Below are positions 26,251 through 35,146 of a DNA stretch of 64,000 bases, one piece after another. Under the pieces are notes generated by a model, which had not been told where the DNA came from, searched no databases, and saw only the letters and a list, made by a program, of their open reading frames with translations. The stretch's first letter is position 1. Each line of letters opens with the position of its first letter. A program made the position numbers and the translations under genes. The stretch comes from Chloroflexota bacterium (GTDB lineage: Bacteria > Chloroflexota > Anaerolineae > Anaerolineales > Villigracilaceae), in contig JACRBI010000034.1 of assembly GCA_016234495.1 (NCBI GenBank), positions 43,320 through 107,319 on the forward strand, read 5' to 3'.

Positions 26251-27864
26251 ATGACCACTAAATACTTATTCTTCACTGGCGGCGTTGTTTCATCGGTCGG
26301 CAAAGGCGTGACAGCCGCCGCAATGGGATTGCTTTTGAAAGAGCGCGGATTCAAGGTCGCGGTGCAAAAGCTCGACCCGTATATAAACGTTGACCCCGGC
26401 ACAATGTCACCGTACCAGCATGGCGAAGTGTACGTGCTCGATGACGGCGCAGAAACCGACCTTGACCTGGGTCACTATGAAAGATTCATTGACAACCGCC
26501 TGACACGAGTCAGCAACTTCACCACGGGACAAGTCTACGCTGAGACAATTGCAAATGAACGCCGCGGAGATTATCTGGGCGGCACGATTCAGGTCATTCC
26601 GCACATCACAAACGAGATCAAGCGCAGAGTCGGGTTGGTCGAAAAAGAGACTGGCGCCGAGATCGTAATTCTCGAAGTTGGCGGAACTGTCGGCGATATC
26701 GAGTCGCAGCCCTTTCTCGAAGCGCTGCGCCAGCTCCGCAACGAAGTGGGACGCGAGAACTGTCTGTTCGTGCATGTGACCTGGCTGCCTACCATTGGCG
26801 CGACGGGCGAGATTAAGACAAAACCCACGCAGCATTCCGTGGCAGCCCTGCGCTCCATCGGTATTTCGCCCAATCTCATCATCGCGCGCGCAGACCAGCA
26901 TGTGGACAAAAGCCTGTGCGAAAAGATCGCCCTCTTCTGCGATGTGGACAAAGACTCGGTCATTCCCATGGCGACTGCCGATGTGCTTTATGAAGTCCCT
27001 TTGCTTTTGGAAGGCTTGGGCGTCGGAGATTTGGTGCTTCGTAAACTTGGACTGGCCGCAAAGCGCGAACCAAACATGAAGCCGTGGAAGAAACTTGTCG
27101 AGGATGTTCGCAGACCCAAACCGTCAGTCAAGGTGGCGCTCGTTGGCAAATACGTTGAATTGCAGGATGCTTATATGTCAGTCCGCGAGGCGCTCAAACA
27201 TGCAGCCCTCGCAAATAACGTCGAAGTTGAGATCGGCTGGATCCACGCCTCCGACCTTGAAAAAGATAAAGGCTGGGATGTTGTTAAAAGCGCCGATGCC
27301 GTCCTCGTGCCCGGTGGTTTTGGCTCGCGCGGAATCGAAGGCAAGATACTGGCGGCGCGTTTTGCCCGCGAAAATAAAGTCCCATACCTCGGTTTGTGCC
27401 TGGGAATGCAGGTGATGTGCATTGACTTTGCGCGCAGCGTGCTCGACCTTGAAGATGCAAACTCCTCTGAATTCGACCGCAGCACTGAAAACCCCGTAAT
27501 TGACCTGATGCTCGACCAACGCTCCATCACCGACATGGGCGGAACCATGCGCCTCGGACTCTACCCCTGCCTGTTACAACAAGGATCGAAAGCCGCCGCC
27601 GCGTATGGAGTTCCCAGCGTCGACGAGCGGCATCGTCATCGCTTTGAATTTAACAATGCCTACCGCCCCCAGTTTGAAAAACACGGCATGGTTTTCTCCG
27701 GTCTATCCCCCGACGGCAGATTGGTCGAAATTGTCGAGTTGGCAGACCACCCGTACATGGTCGCGAGTCAATTCCACCCTGAGTTTTTATCCCGTCCGAT
27801 GAGACCGCACCCCTTGTTTGTTGGCCTGCTCAAAGCGGCAAAGGAAAAAGCGCAAAAAAATTGA
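26251..27864 (+). CDS. pyrG: CTP synthase (glutamine-hydrolysing)
   Basis: 537 aa. Converts UTP to CTP using ATP and ammonia from glutamine. The N-terminal synthase domain begins [21 protein letters not shown] (ATP site) with [39 protein letters not shown] and [14 protein letters not shown]. The C-terminal class I glutaminase has C383 in [10 protein letters not shown] and the downstream His-Glu pair in SQFHPEF. ATG 26251 follows TAAAGGAGATCACTT. CTP is also the donor for the rfbF step in the cluster at 52.6 kb, though no direct link is shown. Confidence 0.97.
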   Translation: MTTKYLFFTGGVVSSVGKGVTAAAMGLLLKERGFKVAVQKLDPYINVDPGTMSPYQHGEVYVLDDGAETDLDLGHYERFIDNRLTRVSNFTTGQVYAETIANERRGDYLGGTIQVIPHITNEIKRRVGLVEKETGAEIVILEVGGTVGDIESQPFLEALRQLRNEVGRENCLFVHVTWLPTIGATGEIKTKPTQHSVAALRSIGISPNLIIARADQHVDKSLCEKIALFCDVDKDSVIPMATADVLYEVPLLLEGLGVGDLVLRKLGLAAKREPNMKPWKKLVEDVRRPKPSVKVALVGKYVELQDAYMSVREALKHAALANNVEVEIGWIHASDLEKDKGWDVVKSADAVLVPGGFGSRGIEGKILAARFARENKVPYLGLCLGMQVMCIDFARSVLDLEDANSSEFDRSTENPVIDLMLDQRSITDMGGTMRLGLYPCLLQQGSKAAAAYGVPSVDERHRHRFEFNNAYRPQFEKHGMVFSGLSPDGRLVEIVELADHPYMVASQFHPEFLSRPMRPHPLFVGLLKAAKEKAQKN

Positions 27865-27865
27865 C

Positions 27866-28090
27866 ATGACAAATCAACAGCCAAACAATCCCCTGCACGG
27901 CATCACGCTGGAAATGATTCTCACTCAACTGGTGGAGAAATTCGGCTGGGAAGAATTGGGAAACCAGATTAACATCAAATGCTTCACCGACAACCCAAGC
28001 ATCAAGTCCAGCTTGAAGTTTTTACGAAAGACATCCTGGGCAAGAAAAAAAGTCGAAGATCTTTACCTGCGCATGAAAACTTCGCGGTGA
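27866..28090 (+). CDS. VF530-type (DUF2132) small DNA-binding-like protein
   Basis: 74 aa from ATG 27866, starting 1 base after the pyrG stop, so probably translated by coupling. [25 protein letters not shown], then [32 protein letters not shown] matches the VF530 family text closely. The family fold resembles small DNA-binding domains, but its role is not established. Confidence 0.8.
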   Translation: MTNQQPNNPLHGITLEMILTQLVEKFGWEELGNQINIKCFTDNPSIKSSLKFLRKTSWARKKVEDLYLRMKTSR

Positions 28091-28180
28091 GATTTTCCTC
28101 CAAATCAGTTTTCCAGCCCATCCGCACCATCCACCCCTTGAGCGCGGATCATTCTTAACTGCTATCTGCCACCTGTCTCT

Positions 28181-28213
28181 TTGACATTCTCCCCGCTCAA
28201 TCATGGGTATAAT
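28181..28213 (+). promoter_or_regulatory. Promoter for the SPOUT methyltransferase gene
   Basis: A perfect TATAAT (28208-28213) lies six bases before ATG 28220. A perfect TTGACA (28181-28186) is upstream but at a 21-base spacing, longer than optimal. Transcription would begin at the A of the ATG, and no Shine-Dalgarno sequence is present, so a leaderless message is likely. Confidence 0.5.
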
Positions 28214-28219
28214 CGCGCG

Positions 28220-28879
28220 ATGAAACAATCATTTGAAATACGGGTCTGCCTGAATCCAAATTGCGGACTGCGTTATCCATTGATGGACGGTCATACATTT
28301 GGGACGCGCTGTCCGCATTGTTTGGGAGAAACGCACGCTGTAATCAAGCAGGAGATTGGGGATGAACTCGCAAAGTCAGAATTCAAAGGCGAAGAAAAAA
28401 AGCTCACTGTCCTGCTGGATAACATCCGCTCAGCCTGGAACGTCGGTTCAATCCTGCGCACAGCAGACGGATTCGGATTCGCTCACGCCTACCTGTGCGG
28501 AATCACTCCCACACCAGAGCAGGACGCAGTCAAGAAAACATCACTCGGCGCGGAAAATTTCGTCACATGGTCGTACCACAAAGACGCAGTGGAGTTGGTC
28601 AGAAGTTTAAAGGTGGAAGGCTGGAAGGTTATTGCGCTTGAAGAGAATGAGCGAGCGGCACCAATTTCCCTGCTTCCCAATTCCCAATTTCCGCATCCCA
28701 CTGTTTTAATCGCCGGCAGCGAAGTCACAGGCGTGGACCCGGGCCTGCTCGACCTCGCCGATGAGATTTACTTCATCCCCATGAGCGGACAGAAGCGCTC
28801 GTTCAACGTGTCCGTGGCATTTGGCGTGGCGGCGTTTTCCATTTCATTGAAAAATACATCCCGCATAAACAAAGGATGA
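28220..28879 (+). CDS. Zinc-ribbon SpoU/TrmH-family RNA 2'-O-methyltransferase
   Basis: 219 aa from ATG 28220. The N-terminal 40 residues hold CLNPNCGLRYP and CPHC, a likely zinc ribbon. The rest is a SPOUT methyltransferase with the three knot motifs: NIRSAWNVGSILRTADGFG (motif 1), IAGSEVTGVDP (motif 2) and IPMSGQKRSFNVSVAFGVAAF (motif 3). SpoU family members methylate ribose in tRNA or rRNA; the target is not inferable. Codons near 28675-28700 (ttcccaattcccaatt) look like simple sequence. The gene precedes a lipoprotein gene by 31 bases. Confidence 0.85.
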   Translation: MKQSFEIRVCLNPNCGLRYPLMDGHTFGTRCPHCLGETHAVIKQEIGDELAKSEFKGEEKKLTVLLDNIRSAWNVGSILRTADGFGFAHAYLCGITPTPEQDAVKKTSLGAENFVTWSYHKDAVELVRSLKVEGWKVIALEENERAAPISLLPNSQFPHPTVLIAGSEVTGVDPGLLDLADEIYFIPMSGQKRSFNVSVAFGVAAFSISLKNTSRINKG

Positions 28880-28910
28880 TTTTTACAAATACATCAAGGA
28901 GCAATGCAAC

Positions 28911-29573
28911 ATGAAAAAAGGAAAGTTAATTCGAGTTTTATTGATCGCAATGATAATAACAAGCATCGCCTTATCCGCCTGTTCCGCGCCAGTGGCAGAG
29001 ACCGAATCTCAAGCATCGGCCGAATCATCCTCTGCCTGCGGGGTTTTTGATTCAATTCCCGCCGCATCACAATACAGCGCCGCCCCGGAATTATTGATCG
29101 ACACTGCGGGCAAATATTTCGCCAGCGTCAAAATGGCGAACGGCAGCGAGTTCAAGATCGAGTTATACGCTGACAAAGCCCCCATCACCGTCAACAGCTT
29201 TGTATTTCTCGCCTGCAAGGGATTCTTCAATGGCGTGACGTTCCACCGCGTGCTCGAAGGCTTCATGGCTCAGGGCGGCGACCCGACCGGCACCGGCATG
29301 GGCGGGCCCGGATACGAATTCGTCAACGAAAACAGCGACCTGACCTTTGACAAACCCGGCGTGGTAGCCATGGCCAACGCCGGCCCCGACACAAACGGAA
29401 GTCAGTTCTTCATCACATTTGTCCCTACCGAATTTTTGAACGGCGGCTACACCATCTTCGGGCAGGTAGTCAGCGGCATGGATGCGGTTAATGCGATCAC
29501 CCGCCGCGACCCGGACACGAATCCCTCTTTCACGGGTGACGCAATGGAAAGCGTGACCATCACGATAGAATAA
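28911..29573 (+). CDS. Cyclophilin-type peptidyl-prolyl isomerase, lipoprotein
   Basis: 220 aa. Signal peptide with lipobox ALSAC (lipidated C24), then a Ser/Ala/Glu-rich linker and a cyclophilin domain from about residue 60. Active-site text includes FHRVLEGFMAQGGDPTGTGMGGPGYEF and GPDTNGSQFFITFVPTEFLNGGYTIFGQV. It should fold or refold exported proteins at the outer face of the membrane. Ribosome binding site AAGGAGC before ATG 28911. It converges with the GDSL gene; two palindromic elements lie between. Confidence 0.92.
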   Translation: MKKGKLIRVLLIAMIITSIALSACSAPVAETESQASAESSSACGVFDSIPAASQYSAAPELLIDTAGKYFASVKMANGSEFKIELYADKAPITVNSFVFLACKGFFNGVTFHRVLEGFMAQGGDPTGTGMGGPGYEFVNENSDLTFDKPGVVAMANAGPDTNGSQFFITFVPTEFLNGGYTIFGQVVSGMDAVNAITRRDPDTNPSFTGDAMESVTITIE

Positions 29574-29586
29574 ACCAGTAACCTAA

Positions 29587-29637
29587 AGACCTCCGAGTTC
29601 TACCCCCTAGGGTGCTTTGAAAAGAATTCGGAGGTCT
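29587..29637 (+). repeat. AGACCTCCGA-family hairpin after the cyclophilin gene
   Basis: AGACCTCCGAGTTCT (29587-29601) and AGAATTCGGAGGTCT (29623-29637) pair over 15 bases with one G-U, around a 21-base loop that holds CCCTAGGG. No T-run follows. Same arm sequence as the terminator at 12408-12443. Confidence 0.65.
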
Positions 29638-29640
29638 AAT

Positions 29641-29787
29641 ATAACGTGAATAATGGATAAGCCAAGATCGTGTCAAAGTCACGAGGTTCTGACCGCAGAG
29701 GCGCGGAGAACGCTGAGAAAACCACTTGAAAACTCCGTGAACTCTGCGTCTCTGCGGTAAAAATTCCTTATCCATTATTGACGTTAT
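29641..29787. repeat. 147-base nested palindromic element
   Basis: Terminal arms 29641-29661 and 29767-29787 are inverted repeats of 21 bases with one mismatch (core AATAATGGATAAG / CTTATCCATTATT). Nested inside, ACCGCAGAGGCGCGGAG (29692-29708) is an imperfect inverted repeat of the stretch ending CTCTGCGGT (29751-29758). No open reading frame and no clear target-site duplication. The right arm supplies the stop codon of the neighbouring GDSL gene (29784-29786). It looks like a miniature, non-coding mobile or structural element. Confidence 0.7.
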
Positions 29788-30650
29788 TTTAATATTCCGC
29801 TCAGCACCTCAAACCACATCTGCGCGATGACGTTATAGCCAGCCTGATTGGGGTGATTCCCGTCATAATACAAAGTATCGGGATTTGTAAAAATATCCGT
29901 GCCGAAAAAGCTGACAGTCAACGCGCCATACTGCTCGGCTTTTTGGGCGATGATCTCGTTGTACCAGTTGATGTGCGCAGACATGCGCTCCATCTCATCC
30001 GGTGTAATCGAAACAAACGCCTCACCCTGCACTGCAACCGGGCGTTTGGTCTGATCATCCAGCATGGCAACAATCACGCGCGCGCCTGCATCGGTCAACT
30101 GCCCGAGGATCGCATCCATGTTGGCGGAAAAACGGTCGGCGTCAAGTTGATCGTTTTCAGCCGAACCCTCCCCGAATTCATAGAGATACCACAAGTCGTT
30201 GCTGCCGATCCACACCAGCGCGACAGGGTTTCTTCCCTGTGATGCGGCAGCCGTCACCGCGGCAACAGCGCGGGTAAGCTGGCTGTCAATGCCCTGATCG
30301 CCACTGATCAAGGCATCTGAACTCCAGCCGGATTGTCCCAAATTAACCAGCGTGGAATCTGGCCTGACAGTATTAACCATTTCGAGCAGCCGCCCCGGAT
30401 AGCCTCGGCCAGAGTCGTCTCCGTCACCTTGAGTCAAACTGTCGCCCAGCGCAACCAGAGTCACAGGTCCGGGTGGAAGCGCGGCGGCGGGCTGAGAAAC
30501 TTCCAGCTGAGGAGTCGAAACCTGAACAGGAGGTTGTGTCAGTTGAGCAGACTCAACCGCCGCTTCATCCTGCACTTCAGCCTGACTCTGCGGTACAGTT
30601 TGCGAACACGCTCCGAGTAAAAATACAAAAACAAGAATCAATCTTTTCAT
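29784..30650 (-). CDS. SGNH/GDSL hydrolase, lipoprotein
   Basis: 288 aa from ATG 30650, which has AAAGGAG at ideal distance; a GTG two codons upstream overlaps that site. Lipobox LLGAC gives lipidated C15. After a low-complexity Gln/Pro/Glu linker, block I is VALGDSLTQGDG with nucleophile S71, block III is WIGSNDLWY, and the C-terminal catalytic pair lies in YYDGNHPNQAGY. An extracytoplasmic esterase or lipase, possibly a glycan deacetylase. It starts 10 bases after the dehydrogenase stop and is probably in the same unit. The stop codon lies inside the terminal arm of a palindromic element. Confidence 0.88.
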   Translation of the reverse strand: MKRLILVFVFLLGACSQTVPQSQAEVQDEAAVESAQLTQPPVQVSTPQLEVSQPAAALPPGPVTLVALGDSLTQGDGDDSGRGYPGRLLEMVNTVRPDSTLVNLGQSGWSSDALISGDQGIDSQLTRAVAAVTAAASQGRNPVALVWIGSNDLWYLYEFGEGSAENDQLDADRFSANMDAILGQLTDAGARVIVAMLDDQTKRPVAVQGEAFVSITPDEMERMSAHINWYNEIIAQKAEQYGALTVSFFGTDIFTNPDTLYYDGNHPNQAGYNVIAQMWFEVLSGILK

Positions 30651-30660
30651 TGCCACTCCT

Positions 30661-33648
30661 TTATCTGATGAAATCTGCGATCACTTCCAGCGGGTGCTTG
30701 GCTTTCACTCCCGCGCCTTGTTGAATTTGTAAGCGGCAAGCCGAGCCGCTGGAAATAACCCCCACCCGTCCTCCCCCAACTCTTTCGGAGTTGGGGGAGG
30801 TGTCACGAAGTGACGGAGGGGGCATGGTGGCAATCAATTCTCTAAGCGCAGGTAATAATTTCAGCTCACCCACCTGCATCGAGAGATCGTAATGTTCAGC
30901 GTCGTAGCCGAATGTGCCCGCCATGCCGCAACAGCCTGTATCGAGCACCTCCACTTCAAAGCCAAACTCACGCAGCATCGTCACTGTCGCGGACGTGCCC
31001 GCAGGCAAGCCATCATCAGCCAAGCCCTCAGCGCGTTGGTGACAATGCGGATGGAAAGTTAGTTTTTGATCTGTAGCTTCCAAGCCTTTCAACTTTTCCT
31101 TTTTGCCTACGCGCAGGGCGTTTATGGCACCAGTCCGCAAGAGGAATTCATCCAACAGCCAGACATTTTTGGTAATGGATTCAATCTCTGCGCGGCGACC
31201 CGGCAGCAGCGCGAAATATTCATGCTTGAGACAATACACTTCGGGCGGTTCGCATCCGACCACGCTCAAGCCTGCTCCGCCATCAATGGCATTTATCTGC
31301 GCGAGGACTCTCTCTGCGTGCCTACGCGCCGCGTCAATAAATCCCTTTGAAAGTAACGACGCGCCTGCGCCAACGACTGGCAGCACCACAACTTCATATC
31401 CAGATGCTTGTAAAATATCAAACGCTGCCTGTTCTACCTGCGGTTCAAGATAGCGGGAAAAGACATCCGACAAAAAGATGACTTTTTTTCCTGTGCGTAG
31501 ATCATGGTTTAAGCGTGACTTACTTTTTACAAATAACGGGAACGGCCGCCTGTCTGTAATGCCCATTGCGTCGGCAATTAATTTCCGCGACCAAGCCATC
31601 TTCATAAAAGCATTTGCCAGCGGAGCGATTGGAGTCAACCATTTTGAGGCAACATGAAAATACCCAAAAAGATAATCGCGCAAACGCCGCCGATGAGTCT
31701 TGAAATACTCATTCATGAATTCGTATTTCAACTTCGGCATATCCACGCCACTCGGACATTCCGAAGTACAGCCTTTGCAGGCGAGGCAAAGATCAAGCGA
31801 TTCGAAGACCGCGGACTGTAGACCATTGACCGAAAAAAACTGTCCATCCTCCAAGGTTTGTGGTCGTGAAATCAATGCCCTCAGCAAATTTGAACGCCCG
31901 CGGGTTGAATTCTGCTCATCCCTCGTCGCCTGATATGACGGGCACATCACGCCAGTCGTTTTTCGACACACACCCTGGCCGTTGCAATGCTCGACTGCGC
32001 CGGCCAGCCCGCGCTCATGCTCAAATTGCAGGGACGAATTCCAAACGTTCACGCGATAATTTTCACCGTAACGCAAATGCAAATCCATTGGCGGGGCGTC
32101 GAACATTTTCTTTGGGTTCATAATTCCGTGCGGGTCAGCCGCGCGCTTGACGGAGCGCATGGCCTCTGTCACTTCCGCGCCGTATGTTTTTTCGATCCAC
32201 TCCCCCGCCACGATCCCATCGCCGTGTTCACTGCTCATCGAGCCGCCGAGACTTAAGACCAAATGCAAGACCTGGTCGCCAATACTGCGCATGGCACGCA
32301 CACCCTCCCCTTTTTGCAAATTCAATATCGGGCGGATGTGCAAACATCCCGCCGAGGCGTGAGCATATATTCCGCCTTCGGTGTTGTGCTCTTTCATGAT
32401 CCGCTCCACTTCGCGGACGAAGTCACCGAGCCGTTCCACAGGCACGGCGCAATCTTCGATGAAAGCCGCAGGCCGGTCAGGCTGCTGGCGCGAGTCCAAA
32501 ATTCCCAAGCCCATTTTTCGGATGTTCCACACGCGGGATTGTTCTTCAGGCGACTCGGCAATCGCAATCAGATCACCAAGCTGACCTACCGCCTCTCTCA
32601 ACGCCGACGGCTGATTCCCGCTAAATTCAATGACCAGCACCGCGGCAGGGTCGCCCGTCATCCAACCCATCTGCCGCGCATACGCAGGGACTCCGCGTGC
32701 CAGTTGAATGATCATCTGCGGAATCAACTCGATGGCGCTGGGTTTATATTCCAGCAATCGCGGGACGTCATCACAAACATCCGCAATGCTTCGGTAAGCC
32801 AGAACGCCCAACATCGTATGCTTCGGCCTGCGGACAAGGTTGACCTTTGCACGGCGCATGACTGCAAGAGTCCCTTCACTGCCCGCGAGCAGGCTTGCTA
32901 AATTGACTTTTGAGTTTTGCCGATAGACTGTGGACGATAATCCATAATCATTCGCATCCCACCGCGAAGGGACAGACGGGGTCCATGGCAATAAATAATT
33001 CAATCGGTAACCCGCCGAGTTGCGCCATGATCTGGGAAATTTTTCTTTGATCTTATCCGCATATTGCAAACGAATGTTTTCGGCAACTCTGGCTAATTTC
33101 GAATCGCCATATTCATTCCATGTTTCAAGAGAACCATCACCTAAAATCACATCTGCCGAGATCAAATGATCGGCGGTCATGCCATACAAAATGGAATGTG
33201 CTCCGGTGGCGTTATTTCCGATCACTCCGCCCATCGTGGCGCGTTCTGCCGAGGCAGGGTCGGGGCCGAACATCAAGCCCAATTTCGCCGCAGCCCGATT
33301 CAGATCCGCGAGAACGACGCCCGGTTCCACGATCGCGGAATGGGAGTCAGAGTCGATCTCGATGATGGAATCCAAATAACGTGAACAATCCAAGATCAAC
33401 GCTTCACCGATGGCTTGTCCGCCAAGGGACGAACCCGATCCGCGCGGCAGGATGGGCACCTTGTATTTTGCAGCGAGTTCCACTGCCGACTGCAAGTCAT
33501 CCTGTGTTTTGGGCATGGCGACACCCAGCGGTTCGATCTGATACATGGACGCATCAGTGGCATATAAATTTTTTGAAGCGGCATCAAGCCGCAGGTCGCC
33601 GGTGAAGCGCTTTTTTAGTGCAGCGAGAAATTCGGCAGAAAGAGTCAT
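30661..33648 (-). CDS. FAD-linked dehydrogenase fused to Fe-S and CCG domains (YdiJ/D-lactate dehydrogenase type)
   Basis: 995 aa from ATG 33648, which overlaps the upstream stop as ATGA. Order: FAD_binding_4 domain (LPRGSGSSLGGQ at about 68-78), FAD-oxidase C-terminal domain, two [4Fe-4S] motifs (CNGQGVCRKTTGVMCPSY near 555 and CLACKGCTSECPSGVD near 620), then a CCG domain with DTGCCGMAGTFGYD near 904. This fused plan is known for YdiJ-like 2-hydroxyacid dehydrogenases that oxidise D-lactate, D-2-hydroxyglutarate or similar and feed electrons to the membrane. Near the C-terminus a palindromic element is embedded in frame (30770-30800 and flanks), adding about 22 odd residues before SSGSACRLQI. 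Confidence 0.88.
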   Translation of the reverse strand: MTLSAEFLAALKKRFTGDLRLDAASKNLYATDASMYQIEPLGVAMPKTQDDLQSAVELAAKYKVPILPRGSGSSLGGQAIGEALILDCSRYLDSIIEIDSDSHSAIVEPGVVLADLNRAAAKLGLMFGPDPASAERATMGGVIGNNATGAHSILYGMTADHLISADVILGDGSLETWNEYGDSKLARVAENIRLQYADKIKEKFPRSWRNSAGYRLNYLLPWTPSVPSRWDANDYGLSSTVYRQNSKVNLASLLAGSEGTLAVMRRAKVNLVRRPKHTMLGVLAYRSIADVCDDVPRLLEYKPSAIELIPQMIIQLARGVPAYARQMGWMTGDPAAVLVIEFSGNQPSALREAVGQLGDLIAIAESPEEQSRVWNIRKMGLGILDSRQQPDRPAAFIEDCAVPVERLGDFVREVERIMKEHNTEGGIYAHASAGCLHIRPILNLQKGEGVRAMRSIGDQVLHLVLSLGGSMSSEHGDGIVAGEWIEKTYGAEVTEAMRSVKRAADPHGIMNPKKMFDAPPMDLHLRYGENYRVNVWNSSLQFEHERGLAGAVEHCNGQGVCRKTTGVMCPSYQATRDEQNSTRGRSNLLRALISRPQTLEDGQFFSVNGLQSAVFESLDLCLACKGCTSECPSGVDMPKLKYEFMNEYFKTHRRRLRDYLFGYFHVASKWLTPIAPLANAFMKMAWSRKLIADAMGITDRRPFPLFVKSKSRLNHDLRTGKKVIFLSDVFSRYLEPQVEQAAFDILQASGYEVVVLPVVGAGASLLSKGFIDAARRHAERVLAQINAIDGGAGLSVVGCEPPEVYCLKHEYFALLPGRRAEIESITKNVWLLDEFLLRTGAINALRVGKKEKLKGLEATDQKLTFHPHCHQRAEGLADDGLPAGTSATVTMLREFGFEVEVLDTGCCGMAGTFGYDAEHYDLSMQVGELKLLPALRELIATMPPPSLRDTSPNSERVGGGRVGVISSGSACRLQIQQGAGVKAKHPLEVIADFIR
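30770..30800. repeat. Palindrome embedded in the dehydrogenase gene
   Basis: CCTCCCCCAACTC (30770-30782) and GAGTTGGGGGAGG (30788-30800) pair perfectly around TTTCG. The adjacent GTCACGAAGTGAC (30802-30814) is a second small palindrome. The composite reads like an intergenic element but is in frame in a conserved gene. Confidence 0.8.
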
Positions 33649-35030
33649 GATGACATTTTCAAGTTTAAGTTTTGCGATTTGGTATATCGCAGCACGAGGA
33701 TAACCAGCGCAAAATAAATAACAATATGAAACACACCCAACACCCAAAATGGGACATGCCCAAACTGAAGGTTTAATCTGCTTAAGTATCCATACAGGAC
33801 CAATCCATAAAATGCGGCTCCTGCAAGAAGGATATAAACATATTTTTGGTCAAAAAGGCCAAGACAGGCCATGATAACAAATGGATAGAAATGGTACAAA
33901 TATCTTTCATGCGTTCCAGTCAAAAACAGGTTAAAGCTCAAATTCACCAGCGCCAGGTGTAAAAGGAGCAACAATATATTTTCAGAATTGAAAAAATATG
34001 CACCTCGCATGTATTGGCCGTAAAAATATTTTATGTAAAAGAACAGCATCAAGGCGTTCGAGAACAGGAATAAAGTTATCCCCGCTGTAAAAGGAACCAC
34101 AGAAAATAACGGCATGGTACCCAACCGTATATAGACAGGAACATGGGAAGAGCCGAGCGGGTCTGGCGCAAGAAAGGTCCAGATGTTGAAACCAAAGGAC
34201 GAAATTGTATCTCCATGCTTGCTGCCGGTAGCAAGCACATATTGCAAGTGGGAAAAATAAGGCTCTTTCAGATTGACGGTTAAATCCACCCACAGGATGG
34301 GCGCTGTAAAAGCGATAAAAACAATAACGATGGATAAAGCTATGTCAGCAGGCTTGCGCAAATAGAAAAATAGATTTACCAGAGTCATAAACCCCATTGT
34401 CAAAAGGCTGAACATGATCAGTTGCTTGGTAAGCAGCATTAAGGACATCAGGAAACCTGCCGCCAAAATGAAAGCAAAATAGCGAACTGTGCTGACTTTG
34501 CCGTTCAAGTTAAACCAAACACAAAGCAGGATCATCGTCAGCATCAACAATTGCCCGACGCCGTCAATCTGCCCCCAAACAGAAGAGCCTATCCACGACG
34601 ATGGCAGCAATCCGATAATGCCCGCCCATAGGGGAGAATTCCTGACCTTCAACTTCGTTAGTATGAAGAAAACTGCCAGCACACTCAACGCATCGATAAC
34701 TGCCAGGTAATAGCGAAACGGCGCGACAATGTTCTTGAATTTTTCGATCCCCATCAAATCCATCACACCACCTGAAATAAATGTGCCCAAAAAGGGGTAA
34801 TTGCACCTGTCACAATTAATATAAATATTTTTCCAGCCCAACTTCCATGCTTGCGACCAGCGCCAAAAATCGTCCACATCGCTTGTGTGATAGAACTTCG
34901 GGAATAATGCAATAACAAGGAAAGGAAAAACAATAGCAAGTAACAAAGCAGCAATAGAAACAGAGTCGAGCATTTTTGTGCCTGTCAGGTGTTTTTTTAA
35001 TTCGCTGAGACTGAGGGGATAATGGCGCAT
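33645..35030 (-). CDS. GT-C-like membrane glycosyltransferase (Gpi18/COG5542-like)
   Basis: 461 aa with 10-12 membrane helices. The first outside loop has the acidic pair in YHTSDVDDFWRW and later NYPFLGTFIS and SVWGQIDGVGQ, which resemble Gpi18/mannosyltransferase-type GT-C proteins that use polyprenyl-phosphate sugars. The stop overlaps the dehydrogenase start (ATGA), so the two are translationally coupled, though the functional link is unclear. A weak ribosome binding site precedes ATG 35030. gpmA lies upstream across a palindromic element. Confidence 0.65.
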   Translation of the reverse strand: MRHYPLSLSELKKHLTGTKMLDSVSIAALLLAIVFPFLVIALFPKFYHTSDVDDFWRWSQAWKLGWKNIYINCDRCNYPFLGTFISGGVMDLMGIEKFKNIVAPFRYYLAVIDALSVLAVFFILTKLKVRNSPLWAGIIGLLPSSWIGSSVWGQIDGVGQLLMLTMILLCVWFNLNGKVSTVRYFAFILAAGFLMSLMLLTKQLIMFSLLTMGFMTLVNLFFYLRKPADIALSIVIVFIAFTAPILWVDLTVNLKEPYFSHLQYVLATGSKHGDTISSFGFNIWTFLAPDPLGSSHVPVYIRLGTMPLFSVVPFTAGITLFLFSNALMLFFYIKYFYGQYMRGAYFFNSENILLLLLHLALVNLSFNLFLTGTHERYLYHFYPFVIMACLGLFDQKYVYILLAGAAFYGLVLYGYLSRLNLQFGHVPFWVLGVFHIVIYFALVILVLRYTKSQNLNLKMSS

Positions 35031-35054
35031 GAAATTATTCTACCCTGATTAAAT

Positions 35055-35138
35055 ACAAAGGACACAAAGGCCGCCAGCGTTTCCCCATTGGCAAGATAAA
35101 AGGGTATCGCTTCGTGAACCCTGTGTCCTTCGTGATAC
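35055..35138. repeat. Decayed palindromic element between gpmA and the GT-C gene
   Basis: AAGGACACA (35058-35066) and TGTGTCCTT (35122-35130) are exact inverted repeats inside longer imperfect arms. Wording (acaaaggacacaaagg ... cttcgtgaaccc) matches the style of the elements at 29641 and 53484. Confidence 0.55.
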
Positions 35139-35146
35139 GACCTGTT

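Noticed and set aside
29641..29787. Insertion sequence
   Set aside because: No transposase, no clear target duplication and only 147 bases; kept as a palindromic element.
32263..32901. 212-codon open frame on the plus strand
   Set aside because: Lies antisense within the conserved FAD/Fe-S dehydrogenase and encodes no recognisable protein.
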